DNA of 34,160 nucleotides from Pseudomonadota bacterium (GTDB taxonomy: Bacteria; Myxococcota_A; UBA9160; SZUA-336): positions 1 through 34,160 of the forward strand of contig JAGWBS010000019.1 in NCBI GenBank assembly GCA_021295775.1, written 5' to 3'. The notes beneath the pieces were generated by a model. That model saw only the letters and a program-made list of their open reading frames with translations. It was not told the origin of the DNA and did no database searches. Below, piece by piece: positions 1 to 6,966 of this stretch. Numbering within the stretch: the stretch's first letter is position 1; each line of letters opens with the position of its first letter. The position numbers and the translations under genes were made by a program.

Positions 1-356
1 GCCGGGCCGAACAGCAGCCAGGCCGCCGCCAGCGCGGTCCCGGCGGCTCCCGCGACCGCGACCCGCGCGGCGGCGCGCCGGACGCGCTCCCGGCCGGGAA
101 CGCAGGCGGCCAGCGCATAGGCCAGCGCCCCGGCGGCTAGCACCAGATGCGCCGCGGCTCCGCCCGCGTCGACCGGCCGCAAGTCCGGCTTCAGGGCGCC
201 GGGGCCCGCGAGGGCCGCGATCCCCATGGCCAGCGCCACCAGCGCCGCGGCGCTGCCCGCGATCCAGCCGAACGCGACGCGGAGTCGGGGAAGCCGGGTC
301 ACGGCGCGCAGATCGCCCGACAGACGGCCGATCCACGCCTCGGTCGAACGACTCAC
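1..356 (-). CDS. NrsF/DUF1109-like membrane anti-sigma factor, C-terminus beyond window
   Basis: Probable integral-membrane anti-sigma factor that would hold the neighbouring ECF sigma factor inactive. Read from GTG at 356, the first 118 residues begin VSRSTEAWIGRLSGDL. They then show three hydrophobic segments, at about residues 28-50, 65-85 and 97-117, separated by a short loop and an Arg-rich stretch. A soluble N-terminal segment followed by several membrane helices is the plan of the DUF1109/NrsF family. The start overlaps the sigma factor stop as GTGA, so the two genes are translationally coupled, which supports the assignment. No Shine-Dalgarno was needed to choose this start. The gene runs off the window, so the number of helices is unknown. 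The family call rests on context and topology, not on a diagnostic motif. Confidence 0.6.
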   Translation of the reverse strand, partial: MSRSTEAWIGRLSGDLRAVTRLPRLRVAFGWIAGSAAALVALAMGIAALAGPGALKPDLRPVDAGGAAAHLVLAAGALAYALAACVPGRERVRRAAARVAVAGAAGTALAAAWLLFGP

Positions 357-919
357 GGCGCACCGCCCAGGAGCGCGCGCAGAGCCTTGTAGCCGCGGTG
401 CGCGCGGACTTTGAGGGCCCCGGGCCGGATTCCCACCCGCTCGGCGGCCTCGGCGACCGACAGCTCGCGCAGGTGAATCAGCTCCACCGCTTCGCGCTGT
501 GCCGCGGGCAGGGCTTCGAGGGCCCGCTGAAGGTAGGCCGGCAGGGGCGCGTTCGGGTCGGTGGCCTCGCGCGGATCGGGCAGATCGACGTCCTGCTCCA
601 GGGGGAGTTCGCGCTTGAGCCGAATGCTGCGCGCGCGCTGCGCGTCGATCACCGCGTTGCGCGCGATGGCCCGCATCCACGGCCCGAACGGCCGTCCCGG
701 CTGAAACGTGTGGCGCGCCCGATGGATCGAGAAAAGCACGTTCTGAACCACGTCCTCCGACGCAGAGGCGTCCCTCAGCCGAGCGCCCACGAACGCGCGA
801 AGCTCGGGCAGGACCTCGCGGAGGAGCCGGTCGTAGGCGGCGGAATCGCCGTCCTGCGCGGCCCGCATCCACTCGCCCAGGCGCCGCTCGCGCTCTTGTC
901 GCTCGCTGCCTTCGCTCAT
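353..919 (-). CDS. ECF-type RNA polymerase sigma-70 factor
   Basis: A 188-residue alternative sigma factor that should direct RNA polymerase to a small stress or envelope regulon. Region 2 covers about residues 25-95: the core-binding part includes ASEDVVQNVLFSIHRAR, and the -10 recognition part ends with PWMRAIARNAVIDAQRAR. Region 4 covers about 130-183, with the helix-turn-helix in LSVAEAAERVGIRPGALKVR. Length and the two-domain arrangement without regions 1 and 3 are typical of ECF sigma factors. The next gene starts within its stop codon (GTGA) and encodes a membrane protein resembling NrsF anti-sigma factors, the usual partner arrangement. The inducing signal cannot be read from the sequence. 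I saw no convincing ECF autoregulatory promoter in the 96 bases upstream. Confidence 0.93.
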   Translation of the reverse strand: MSEGSERQERERRLGEWMRAAQDGDSAAYDRLLREVLPELRAFVGARLRDASASEDVVQNVLFSIHRARHTFQPGRPFGPWMRAIARNAVIDAQRARSIRLKRELPLEQDVDLPDPREATDPNAPLPAYLQRALEALPAAQREAVELIHLRELSVAEAAERVGIRPGALKVRAHRGYKALRALLGGAP

Positions 920-996
920 ACGCCGGGGCCGCGCCGTGGGTTACGGCCAAACCCAACCGGGCCCGGGCGGGCGAGGCCGGCCGACGCCCGGGGAAG

Positions 997-1010
997 TTCC
1001 GTGAACGGAA
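997..1010. repeat. short perfect hairpin after the histone gene
   Basis: TTCCGT and ACGGAA form a 6-base stem around a 2-base loop, 5 bases downstream of the histone stop codon. It could be part of a terminator or an mRNA 3' end, but no T-tract follows on the minus strand, so that role is uncertain. Confidence 0.35.
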
Positions 1011-1015
1011 GCGGT

Positions 1016-1252
1016 CTAGACGTCTTGGGCGCGCAGGGTCTTGCGGCCGTTGGCCGCGCAACGCGCTTCCGCGTCCTTGATGACCTGGCGCACGTGCTTT
1101 TCGAGCGCGCCGTAGAACTCGCTGCCCACGTTGCTCTTCTTCACGGCCGCCTTCACGCGCGCCTTGGAGATGATCATCGCCTCGGGGGTCGCCCGACGTG
1201 CAGCCTTCTTCCGTGTCGCCTTCTTCCGGGTGACCTTCTTCCTGGCAGCCAT
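1016..1252 (-). CDS. Bacterial histone-fold protein with lysine-rich N-terminal tail
   Basis: A 78-residue basic, DNA-binding nucleoid protein candidate. Residues 1-24 are a Lys/Arg/Ala-rich tail with a tandem TRKKA unit. Residues 27-78 look like a compact histone fold: a first helix (SKARVKAAVKKS), a long central helix (about 44-68, GSEFYGALEKHVRQVIKDAE) and the NGRKTLRAQDV end. R70 and D77 match the Arg-Asp clamp after the second loop of archaeal histones (RKT...D). The protein stops where helix 3 would continue, as in the short bacterial histones related to Bdellovibrio Bd0055. I chose ATG 1252 because GGAGAGAGG lies just upstream; an in-frame GTG at 1273 would place that site inside the gene. 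The gene appears monocistronic. DNA binding and chromatin role are inferred from the fold. Confidence 0.82.
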   Translation of the reverse strand: MAARKKVTRKKATRKKAARRATPEAMIISKARVKAAVKKSNVGSEFYGALEKHVRQVIKDAEARCAANGRKTLRAQDV

Positions 1253-1278
1253 TCCTCTCTCCTTGTTCCCCACTGGTT

Positions 1279-1295
1279 CCGATCATTCGGATCGG
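1279..1295. repeat. inverted repeat in the histone gene leader
   Basis: CCGATC and GATCGG form 6-base arms separated by 5 bases, 27 bases upstream of the histone start. The position suits either an operator just after the transcription start or an RNA hairpin near the ribosome-binding site. No known regulator is recognised. Confidence 0.4.
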
Positions 1296-1304
1296 GGCTC
1301 AAGC

Positions 1305-1332
1305 TCAATACCACGGCAGAGTCCGTCCGCAA
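1305..1332 (-). promoter_or_regulatory. candidate promoter of the histone gene
   Basis: On the minus strand TTGCGG (1332-1327) is followed after 16 bases by TATTGA (1310-1305), which would give a leader of about 45 bases. The -10 match is imperfect, so this is a tentative call. Confidence 0.3.
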
Positions 1333-1478
1333 GGGTCTACAGGGGATTTCCGTTCTCTTCGGATCGCTCCGCCGGGGTTCCGGATCGGCGCCGGCGGGCG
1401 GTCTTCGCCTCCCCGGATGTCCGCCGCGGCGCGCTCCGGCCGCCCACGCGGATGGCCGAACCCTCCGCGGGCCCGGGT

Positions 1479-1484
1479 TACAAT
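1479..1484 (+). promoter_or_regulatory. -10-like box TACAAT before the membrane-protein gene
   Basis: TACAAT matches the -10 consensus at five of six positions and lies 16 bases before GTG 1501. No clear -35 element is visible. Confidence 0.4.
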
Positions 1485-1500
1485 CCGGCGCAGCAATCTG

Positions 1501-2022
1501 GTGCCTCCGATCCACCCCACGTCGCCCGGGAACGACTCGCCGGGGTCGGCCAGCCGAGCGGGCGGGCGGCCCGGCTCCGTCTCGTCCGCGCCGCGCAGGC
1601 GGCGCACCTTCGTCGAACTTCGGGAAGTTCCCGGCCTGCTGCTGGGGGCCGTGCGCGCAGACGCGGCGGCGTTGCGCCGGGTGCTGGGCGGGCGGCGCGG
1701 CGGCCGGATCGGCGTCCTGATCTGCACGGCCCTGATGGTCCTGGCCGCGCCCACGCCGCGGGCGGCCGGAATCGCCCTGGCGGCCTACGCCGGACTCGGG
1801 CTCGCCACGGCCCTGGTTCACCGGGACCGCCAGGGGCTGGGACTCAAGCAGTCGCTGCGCCTGCTGCTGTGGACCGCGCCGGCGCCCCTCGCCCTGGCGG
1901 CGATCGCCCGTCTTGCGGGAGCGGCATCCGCCGTGCCGCTGCTGCTGGCGGTGCTGGTCGCCTATCTGCTGGTGGAGCGCGGTCTGCGCGCCGGACTCGG
2001 AGGCGGCCCGGGCGGCGATTGA
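1501..2022 (+). CDS. Small integral membrane protein of unknown function
   Basis: A 173-residue protein I do not recognise. The first 40 residues are Pro/Ser/Gly/Arg-rich and probably disordered. From about residue 65 there are hydrophobic segments (LICTALMVLAAPTPRAAGIA, then a second at about 88-100, and TAPAPLALAAIARLAGAASA, then VPLLLAVLVAYLLV) that predict three or four membrane helices, followed by a short Gly-rich tail. GTG 1501 lies 16 bases after a TACAAT -10-like box, which would give a very short leader. A later in-frame GTG within the N-terminal region could be the true start. It is divergent from the histone gene and followed by a separate promoter, so it has no clear operon partner. 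Confidence 0.55.
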   Translation: MPPIHPTSPGNDSPGSASRAGGRPGSVSSAPRRRRTFVELREVPGLLLGAVRADAAALRRVLGGRRGGRIGVLICTALMVLAAPTPRAAGIALAAYAGLGLATALVHRDRQGLGLKQSLRLLLWTAPAPLALAAIARLAGAASAVPLLLAVLVAYLLVERGLRAGLGGGPGGD

Positions 2023-2040
2023 GCGCCGCGCCGGGGCGAC

Positions 2041-2069
2041 TTGAGCCTCCCGATTCCCGCGCGTACTCT
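2041..2069 (+). promoter_or_regulatory. Promoter of the isochorismatase-family gene (leaderless)
   Basis: TTGAGC (2041-2046), a 17-base spacer and TACTCT (2064-2069). The ATG at 2078 starts 8 bases after the -10 box, where transcription would begin, and there is no Shine-Dalgarno sequence. This predicts a leaderless mRNA. Confidence 0.65.
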
Positions 2070-2077
2070 GCCCTCCG

Positions 2078-2629
2078 ATGCACCCTCACGTCATCGAAGC
2101 CGATCAGTGCTTCCTGCTGGTCGTCGACCTTCAGCAGTCCTACGCCCCGGTCCTGCACGAGTGGGACCGCACGATCGAGCGCGCCAGCCTGCTGATCCGG
2201 GCCGCCCGCGAACTGGAACTGCCGGTGCTCTTCACCGAGCAGTACCCCAAGGGAGTCGGCCCCACGACGCCCCGCGTCCGCGAGGTGCTCGGCGACGCGC
2301 CGGGCTTCGAGAAGCGCACTCTGTCGTGCCTGGGAGCTCCGGGGCTGCTCGAGCATCTCGGCACGCTGGCCCGCGGTCAGGCGATCGTGTGCGGCATCGA
2401 GACCCACGCCTGCATCAACCAGACCACGCACGACCTGCTCGGCCGGGGCTTCCAGGTCCACCTGCCCGAAGACGCGCTCAGCGCGCGGACCCGGTCCGAC
2501 CACGACAGCGCCTACCGCAAGATGCTGGCGTCGGGAGCGATCGCCAGCAGCGTGGAGATGGCCCTGCTGGAGGTGCTGCGCACCTCGGAGCACCCCAAGT
2601 TCAAGGCGGTGCACGCCCTGATCAAGTAG
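2078..2629 (+). CDS. Isochorismatase-family cysteine hydrolase
   Basis: A 183-residue cytoplasmic hydrolase of the isochorismatase/nicotinamidase superfamily. The catalytic triad is visible: Asp in LLVVDLQQS near residue 16, Lys in GFEKRTLS near 78, and the nucleophilic Cys in GIETHACINQT near 111. The HAC context and short length fit the YcaC-like/isochorismatase hydrolases rather than true nicotinamidases, whose metal-binding residues I do not see. The substrate is unknown. It is transcribed from a leaderless promoter, and the uracil-DNA glycosylase starts 2 bases after its stop, so the two genes are probably co-transcribed although no functional link is evident. Confidence 0.88.
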   Translation: MHPHVIEADQCFLLVVDLQQSYAPVLHEWDRTIERASLLIRAARELELPVLFTEQYPKGVGPTTPRVREVLGDAPGFEKRTLSCLGAPGLLEHLGTLARGQAIVCGIETHACINQTTHDLLGRGFQVHLPEDALSARTRSDHDSAYRKMLASGAIASSVEMALLEVLRTSEHPKFKAVHALIK

Positions 2630-2631
2630 GC

Positions 2632-3264
2632 GTGGCCGCCCCCACGCTGGCGCAGATCCGCCGTTCCGTGATCCGCTGCCGGCGCTGTCCGCGGCTGGTC
2701 GATTACCTCGAGGAGTGCCGGTCGAGCCACCGCGACTACTGGGCCCGGCCGGTGCCCGGCTTCGGCGATCCGCGCGCCCGCATCGCCGTGGTGGGGCTCG
2801 CGCCCGGCTACCACGGCGCCAACCGGTCCGGCCGCCCCTTCTGGCTGGACGCCTCGGGCGAGTGGCTGTACGGAGAGCTGGAGCGGCGCGGACTCTGGGA
2901 CGGCGAGGCCCTGTACGGCGTGCACATCCTCAACGCGGTCAAGTGCGTCCCGCCGCAGAACCGCCCCACGGGCGCAGAACAGTCGAACTGCCTGGGCTGG
3001 CTGGAGCGGGAGCTGGCGGCGCTCCGGGACGCGCGGCTGGTGCTGGCGCTCGGAGCCATCGCCCACCGCGCCGTTCTCAAAGCCTGGGAAGTCCGTCCCC
3101 TCGCCCGCCACGCCTTCGCGCACGCTTCGCTGCACCGGATCGAAGGGCGCCCGCCGCTGCTGTCGAGCTACCACCCCTCGCGCCAGAACACCAACACGGG
3201 GGTGCTGACGCGGCGCATGTGGCGCTCGATCTTCGCGCGGGCGGTCGAGCTGGCCGCCGTCTAG
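2632..3264 (+). CDS. Family-5 (UDGb-type) uracil-DNA glycosylase
   Basis: A 210-residue base-excision repair enzyme that removes uracil, and in this family often other deaminated purines, from DNA. The family-5 signatures are clear: motif 1 GLAPGYHGANRSGRPF (about residues 52-67) and motif 2 SYHPSRQNTNTGVLT (about 179-193). Four cysteines suit the 4Fe-4S cluster: CRRC at residues 16-19, the Cys in VKCVPPQNRP, and the Cys in QSNCLGW. GTG 2632 is the only start that gives a normal N-terminus and lies 2 bases after the preceding stop. A strong hairpin terminator follows at 3336. Deamination of cytosine is a relevant burden for a genome this rich in G and C. Confidence 0.93.
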   Translation: MAAPTLAQIRRSVIRCRRCPRLVDYLEECRSSHRDYWARPVPGFGDPRARIAVVGLAPGYHGANRSGRPFWLDASGEWLYGELERRGLWDGEALYGVHILNAVKCVPPQNRPTGAEQSNCLGWLERELAALRDARLVLALGAIAHRAVLKAWEVRPLARHAFAHASLHRIEGRPPLLSSYHPSRQNTNTGVLTRRMWRSIFARAVELAAV

Positions 3265-3335
3265 CCGTGACCTCTCGACAGGTCGTCCATCCGGCCCCGC
3301 CCGCCCCTGCCGCAAGCGTCCCGGTCCTTCGCGGG

Positions 3336-3359
3336 CGCCCCGCGCTCGGCGGGGCGTTT
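3336..3359 (+). terminator. Rho-independent terminator after the glycosylase gene
   Basis: CGCCCCGC and GCGGGGCG pair as an 8-base stem around a 5-base loop (3336-3356), followed directly by TTTC. It closes the 2078-3264 unit. Confidence 0.65.
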
Positions 3360-3434
3360 CGGACTGAGTCTATGAGCCCTCTTATTATGCGCCCGCGGTC
3401 CTGCGCGGGCGCCGGGGGCGGGAGGCGGACGCGC

Positions 3435-3440
3435 TACTCT
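3435..3440 (+). promoter_or_regulatory. -10 box of the aminotransferase-luxE-luxC operon
   Basis: TACTCT ends 6 bases before GTG 3447, the same box and nearly the same spacing as before the gene at 2078. No Shine-Dalgarno is present, so the operon message is probably leaderless. No good -35 element is seen. A separate AT-rich TATTAT at 3383-3388 could be a second, upstream -10 box. Confidence 0.5.
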
Positions 3441-3446
3441 CCGGGC

Positions 3447-4697
3447 GTGCTTCCCGAGATCCGTACTCCGGTTCCCGGTCCGCGCTCGCGGGACGCCGCC
3501 GCCCGGCTCGCGGCCGTCGAATGCCCGGAGGTCACCGCGCTGGCCGAGCCGCCGATCTTCTGGCAGCGGGGCGCGGGAGCGAACGTCTACGACGCGGACG
3601 GCAACCGCTACGTGGACCTGCTCGCGGGCTTCGGAGCCGCCGCGCTGGGCTACGCCCCGCCGGAATTGTCCGAGGCGCTCTCCCGCCAGGCCGGGACGCT
3701 GCAGCACGCCATGGGCGACGTCTACCCGGCGAGCGTGAAGCTCGAGCTGCTCGAGGAGCTCGACCGCATCCTGCCCGGAGATCTGGGCCGCGCGATCCTG
3801 TCGAGTTCGGGTTCGGACGCGGTCGAGTCCGCGCTCAAGACCAGCGCCGTGGCGACGGGCCGCTCCGGCGTGCTGGCGTTCGAGGGCAGCTACCACGGAC
3901 TCGGCCTGGGCGCGCTCGATACCACCCACCGCGAGGAGTTCCGCCAGCCGTTCCGGGAGCGCCTGGCGGGGCGCACCCGCTTCGCGCCCTTCGGCGACCT
4001 GTCCGCGGCGCGGGCCGAGCTGGAGCGCGACGCGGGCATCGGCGCGGTCCTGGTCGAGCCGATCCAGGGCCGCGGCGGCCTGGTCCACCCGCCGCCGGGC
4101 TTTCTGGCGGAGCTGCGCGAACTGACGCGGCGGCGCGGGGTGCTGCTGATCGCCGACGAGGTCTATACCGGCATCGGCCGCACCGGCCACTGGCTGGCCT
4201 GCGAGCGCGAACAGGTGACGCCGGATCTGGTGTGCCTGGGCAAATCGCTGGGCGGGGGCGTTCCGGTCTCGGCCTGCGCCGGCCTGCCCGAGGTGATGAA
4301 CGCCTGGCCCGCCTCCCGCGGCGAGGCGCTGCACACCAGCACCCACCTGGGCAATCCCCTGGGCTGCGCGGCCGCGCTGGCCACGCTGCGGGCGATCCGG
4401 GATCGGGATCTGCTGGAAAGGTCCCGAAGCGAGGGCGAGCGTTGGCTGGCGGAGCTGCGGGCCGAGCTGAGCGGCTGCGCCTGCGTGCGCGAGGTCCGCG
4501 GCGCGGGACTGCTGATCGGGATCGAAGTCGACTCCCCGGGCCGCGCGCTGCGCGCCGCGCGCGAGCTGCTGCGCCAAGGCTGGATCACGCTGCCGGAGGG
4601 TCCGCGCGCCAACGTGCTGGCTCTCAGCCCGCCGCTCACGATCCCGCGGGAACTGATCGACGCGGCCAGCGCCGCGATCGGGAAGGCCCTGCATTGA
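3447..4697 (+). CDS. Class III PLP-dependent aminotransferase
   Basis: A 416-residue aminotransferase of the acetylornithine/omega-amino-acid family. Visible features are the N-terminal VYDADGNRYVDLLAG, the SSSGSDAVESALKTS phosphate-binding stretch (about 119-133), YHGLGLG, the cofactor-binding Asp237 in LLIADEVYTGIGRTG, and the Schiff-base Lys266 in CLGKSLGGG. It starts at GTG 3447, set by the TACTCT box 6 bases upstream; the longer open frame upstream is not coding. Its last codons overlap the LuxE-like gene as TTGA, and LuxC follows the same way. That coupling suggests the amino acceptor could be the aldehyde made by LuxC/LuxE, giving a primary amine. This role is inferred. Family members also use amino acids or polyamines. 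Confidence 0.9.
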   Translation: MLPEIRTPVPGPRSRDAAARLAAVECPEVTALAEPPIFWQRGAGANVYDADGNRYVDLLAGFGAAALGYAPPELSEALSRQAGTLQHAMGDVYPASVKLELLEELDRILPGDLGRAILSSSGSDAVESALKTSAVATGRSGVLAFEGSYHGLGLGALDTTHREEFRQPFRERLAGRTRFAPFGDLSAARAELERDAGIGAVLVEPIQGRGGLVHPPPGFLAELRELTRRRGVLLIADEVYTGIGRTGHWLACEREQVTPDLVCLGKSLGGGVPVSACAGLPEVMNAWPASRGEALHTSTHLGNPLGCAAALATLRAIRDRDLLERSRSEGERWLAELRAELSGCACVREVRGAGLLIGIEVDSPGRALRAARELLRQGWITLPEGPRANVLALSPPLTIPRELIDAASAAIGKALH

Positions 4698-5770
4698 AGC
4701 GCGCGGAGATCGAGGCGCGCGTGCTGGCGCAGATCCGGCGGGGAGTCGACGTCTCTCCGGACGAGGAGAGCTTCGACGGGCTGGCGCGGGCGCTCTTCGA
4801 CCACCAGTACCGGCACGGCGAGGCCTACCGGAGGCTGTGCCGGGCCGAAGGGCTCTCCCCCGACAACCTGCGCCACTGGACGGAGATTCCGGCAGTCCCG
4901 ACGGAGGCGTTCAAGCAGGCGCGCCTGGCGAGCTTCCCCGCCGAGCGGACCCGGCGCGTCTTCCGCACCAGCGGAACCACGGGCGGGCGGCGCGGCGAGC
5001 TGCACCTCGACACGCTCGCCGTGTACGAGGCCTCGCTGCTGGAAACCTTCCGGGCCTACATCTGTCCCGGCCGGGAGAAGCCGCGCTTCCTCGTGCTGGC
5101 CCCCAGCGCCGCCCAGGCCCCGGACTCCTCCCTGTCCTACATGTACGATTTCGCCGCGCGCCGTCTCGGGGCGGACGAGCCGCGTTTCTACGTGGACGCC
5201 CAGGGATGGCAGCCGGAGCGGCTGTTGGGCGACCTCGAAGCGCTCTCCGGGCCGGCCGCCGTGGTCGGGACGGCGTTCGCGTTCGTGCACCTGGCCGAGC
5301 GGCTGGCCGCGGAAGGACGGCGGCTGGAGCTGCCGGAGGGCTCGCGGGCGATGGAGACGGGAGGCTTCAAGGGCCGCTCGCGGGAGCTGGAACGCGAAGC
5401 GCTGCACGGTCTGATCTCGGAGAGCCTGGGAGTGCCTCCGGAGCGCATCGTCAACCAGTACGGGATGTGCGAGCTCGGCAGCCAGTTCTACGAGCCCAGT
5501 CTGCGCTGTGGGATCGTGACGCGCGTCAAAAGGATTCCTCCCTGGGTTCGAACCCGCGTCATCGACCCCGTGACGCGAAATGACGCGCCCGAAGGCGATG
5601 TCGGCGTTCTGGTGCACTACGACCTGGCGAACACCGGCAGCGTGCTGGCCGTCGAGACGGCGGACGCGGGACGCCGGATCGGAGACGGCTTCGAAGTTCT
5701 GGGCCGCTGGACCGGGGCGGAGCCGCGCGGCTGTTCGATCGCGGCCGACGCGCTGCTGGACCCGACTTGA
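4694..5770 (+). CDS. LuxE-like acyl-protein synthetase
   Basis: A 358-residue member of the ANL-like LuxE family. LuxE activates a fatty acid with ATP and carries it as a thioester before passing it to the reductase LuxC. The adenylate-forming loop is FRTSGTTGGRRG (residues 90-101). The C-terminus has RGCS with Cys347, at the position of the acylated cysteine of LuxE. NQYGMCELGSQFY (about 255-267) resembles the second nucleotide-binding motif of this fold. The TTG start overlaps the aminotransferase stop (TTGA), and the stop overlaps the LuxC start in the same way, so the three proteins are probably made in balance. No luciferase genes (luxAB) are nearby. A phenylacetate-CoA-ligase-like activity on another acid is an alternative. 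Confidence 0.87.
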   Translation: MKRAEIEARVLAQIRRGVDVSPDEESFDGLARALFDHQYRHGEAYRRLCRAEGLSPDNLRHWTEIPAVPTEAFKQARLASFPAERTRRVFRTSGTTGGRRGELHLDTLAVYEASLLETFRAYICPGREKPRFLVLAPSAAQAPDSSLSYMYDFAARRLGADEPRFYVDAQGWQPERLLGDLEALSGPAAVVGTAFAFVHLAERLAAEGRRLELPEGSRAMETGGFKGRSRELEREALHGLISESLGVPPERIVNQYGMCELGSQFYEPSLRCGIVTRVKRIPPWVRTRVIDPVTRNDAPEGDVGVLVHYDLANTGSVLAVETADAGRRIGDGFEVLGRWTGAEPRGCSIAADALLDPT

Positions 5771-6936
5771 GGCAGCTCGAAGCGTTGCGCTCCGCCGGCC
5801 GGGGCATTGACGCGCCGCGTCGAATCGAGGCGCTGGCCGCGGCCTTCGAGCTCTGGCGCGCCCCCGGATCGGCCTGGCCGGAACGCCTGGCGGCCCGCGG
5901 GGGGCTGTTCTCGCCCGCCGTGATCGAACGCGGAATCCGGCTCGGGCTGGAGCGCTGGACGGCGGCGGCGCTGGCGGAACTGCGCGCGCGCGAGCTGGAG
6001 CATGCGGGCCAGGTGCCCGGGGTCACCGCGGTGTGGCTGGCGGGGCCGGTGCCCGGGGCCGCCTTCGCCGCGATCGCCCTGCCCCTGCTGGCGGGTTCGA
6101 GCGTCTACGTCAAAGCCTCGCGCTCCGATCCGGGAGCCGCGGCGCTTTTCGCGGAGTCGCTGGCCGAGGCGGATCCGGGTCTGGCGGACTGCGTCGCGCT
6201 GGGGGACGACCCCGGAGCGCTGGTCCACGCCGACGCCGTGGTGGCCAGCGGCAGCGACGCGAGCGTGCGGGCGGTCCGCGAACAGGTCCCACCCGCCACC
6301 GCCTTCGTCGCCTACGCGCACAAGCTCTCGCTGGCGGCGATCGGGCCCGGCGCCGATCCCGGCGCGGCGGCGCGGCGGGTCGCCCTGGACGTCGCGCTCT
6401 GGGACGGCCGCGGCTGCCTGTCCCCCGCCTGGGTCCTGGTCCGCGACTCGGGCGGCGCAGAGGCGGCGGCCTTCGCCGAACGGCTCGCGTCCCGGCTCGA
6501 AGAACTGGCCGACGCGCTGCCGCGCGGAACCCTGGACGCCGCGGAGCACCTGCGGCTGCGCGAGTGGCGGGCCGTCGCCGCGGCGCGCGGCGACGCCGTC
6601 CTGCACCCCGGCGACCGCAGCCCCGAATGGGGCGTCAGCCTGACGCCGGCCGGAGAGCTGCCGCCGGCGGGCGCTCTGCGCTTCGCCCGGGTGGTGCCGT
6701 TCGAGGGGCGCGAAGATCTCGTCGCGCTTTGCCGGAAGCTGAGCCCGCACCTGTCCTCGATCGGCTACGCGGGCTGGCCGGACAGCCTCGACGAGCCGCG
6801 CGCGGCGCTCGAGGCCGGCGGCGGATCCCGCCTGTGCCCGGCGGGCCGGATGCAGGCTCCCCCGCTGGCCTGGCGCCACGACGGCATGCAGCCGATCCGC
6901 CCGCTGCTGCGCTGGGTCGACGTGGAGGAAGAGTGA
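5767..6936 (+). CDS. LuxC-like acyl-CoA/acyl-protein reductase
   Basis: A 389-residue member of the LuxC family of the aldehyde dehydrogenase superfamily. It would reduce an acyl thioester with NADPH to an aldehyde. Cys217 in DGRGCLSPAW occupies the position of the acylated nucleophile (family pattern QxCxSP). The Rossmann-type part precedes it, with VWLAGPVPGAAF (about 89-100) and SSVYVKASRSDPG. The C-terminal RVVPFEGREDLVALC and LSSIGY are also typical of the family. Start TTG 5767 overlaps the LuxE stop (TTGA). The gene ends 30 bases from convergent pyrE. With LuxE and the aminotransferase it forms a fatty-acid-to-aldehyde-to-amine route on paper; the product is not known. Confidence 0.88.
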   Translation: MRQLEALRSAGRGIDAPRRIEALAAAFELWRAPGSAWPERLAARGGLFSPAVIERGIRLGLERWTAAALAELRARELEHAGQVPGVTAVWLAGPVPGAAFAAIALPLLAGSSVYVKASRSDPGAAALFAESLAEADPGLADCVALGDDPGALVHADAVVASGSDASVRAVREQVPPATAFVAYAHKLSLAAIGPGADPGAAARRVALDVALWDGRGCLSPAWVLVRDSGGAEAAAFAERLASRLEELADALPRGTLDAAEHLRLREWRAVAAARGDAVLHPGDRSPEWGVSLTPAGELPPAGALRFARVVPFEGREDLVALCRKLSPHLSSIGYAGWPDSLDEPRAALEAGGGSRLCPAGRMQAPPLAWRHDGMQPIRPLLRWVDVEEE

Positions 6937-6966
6937 ACGGAGCCGGCTGGGAGCGGCCCGCTCGAA

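Noticed and set aside
2715..3446. Upstream extension of the class III aminotransferase
   Set aside because: It overlaps the uracil-DNA glycosylase in another frame and crosses a terminator and a -10 box.
3447..6936. Bioluminescence operon
   Set aside because: No luciferase (luxAB) or regulatory lux genes are present. LuxC and LuxE homologues occur in many dark bacteria.
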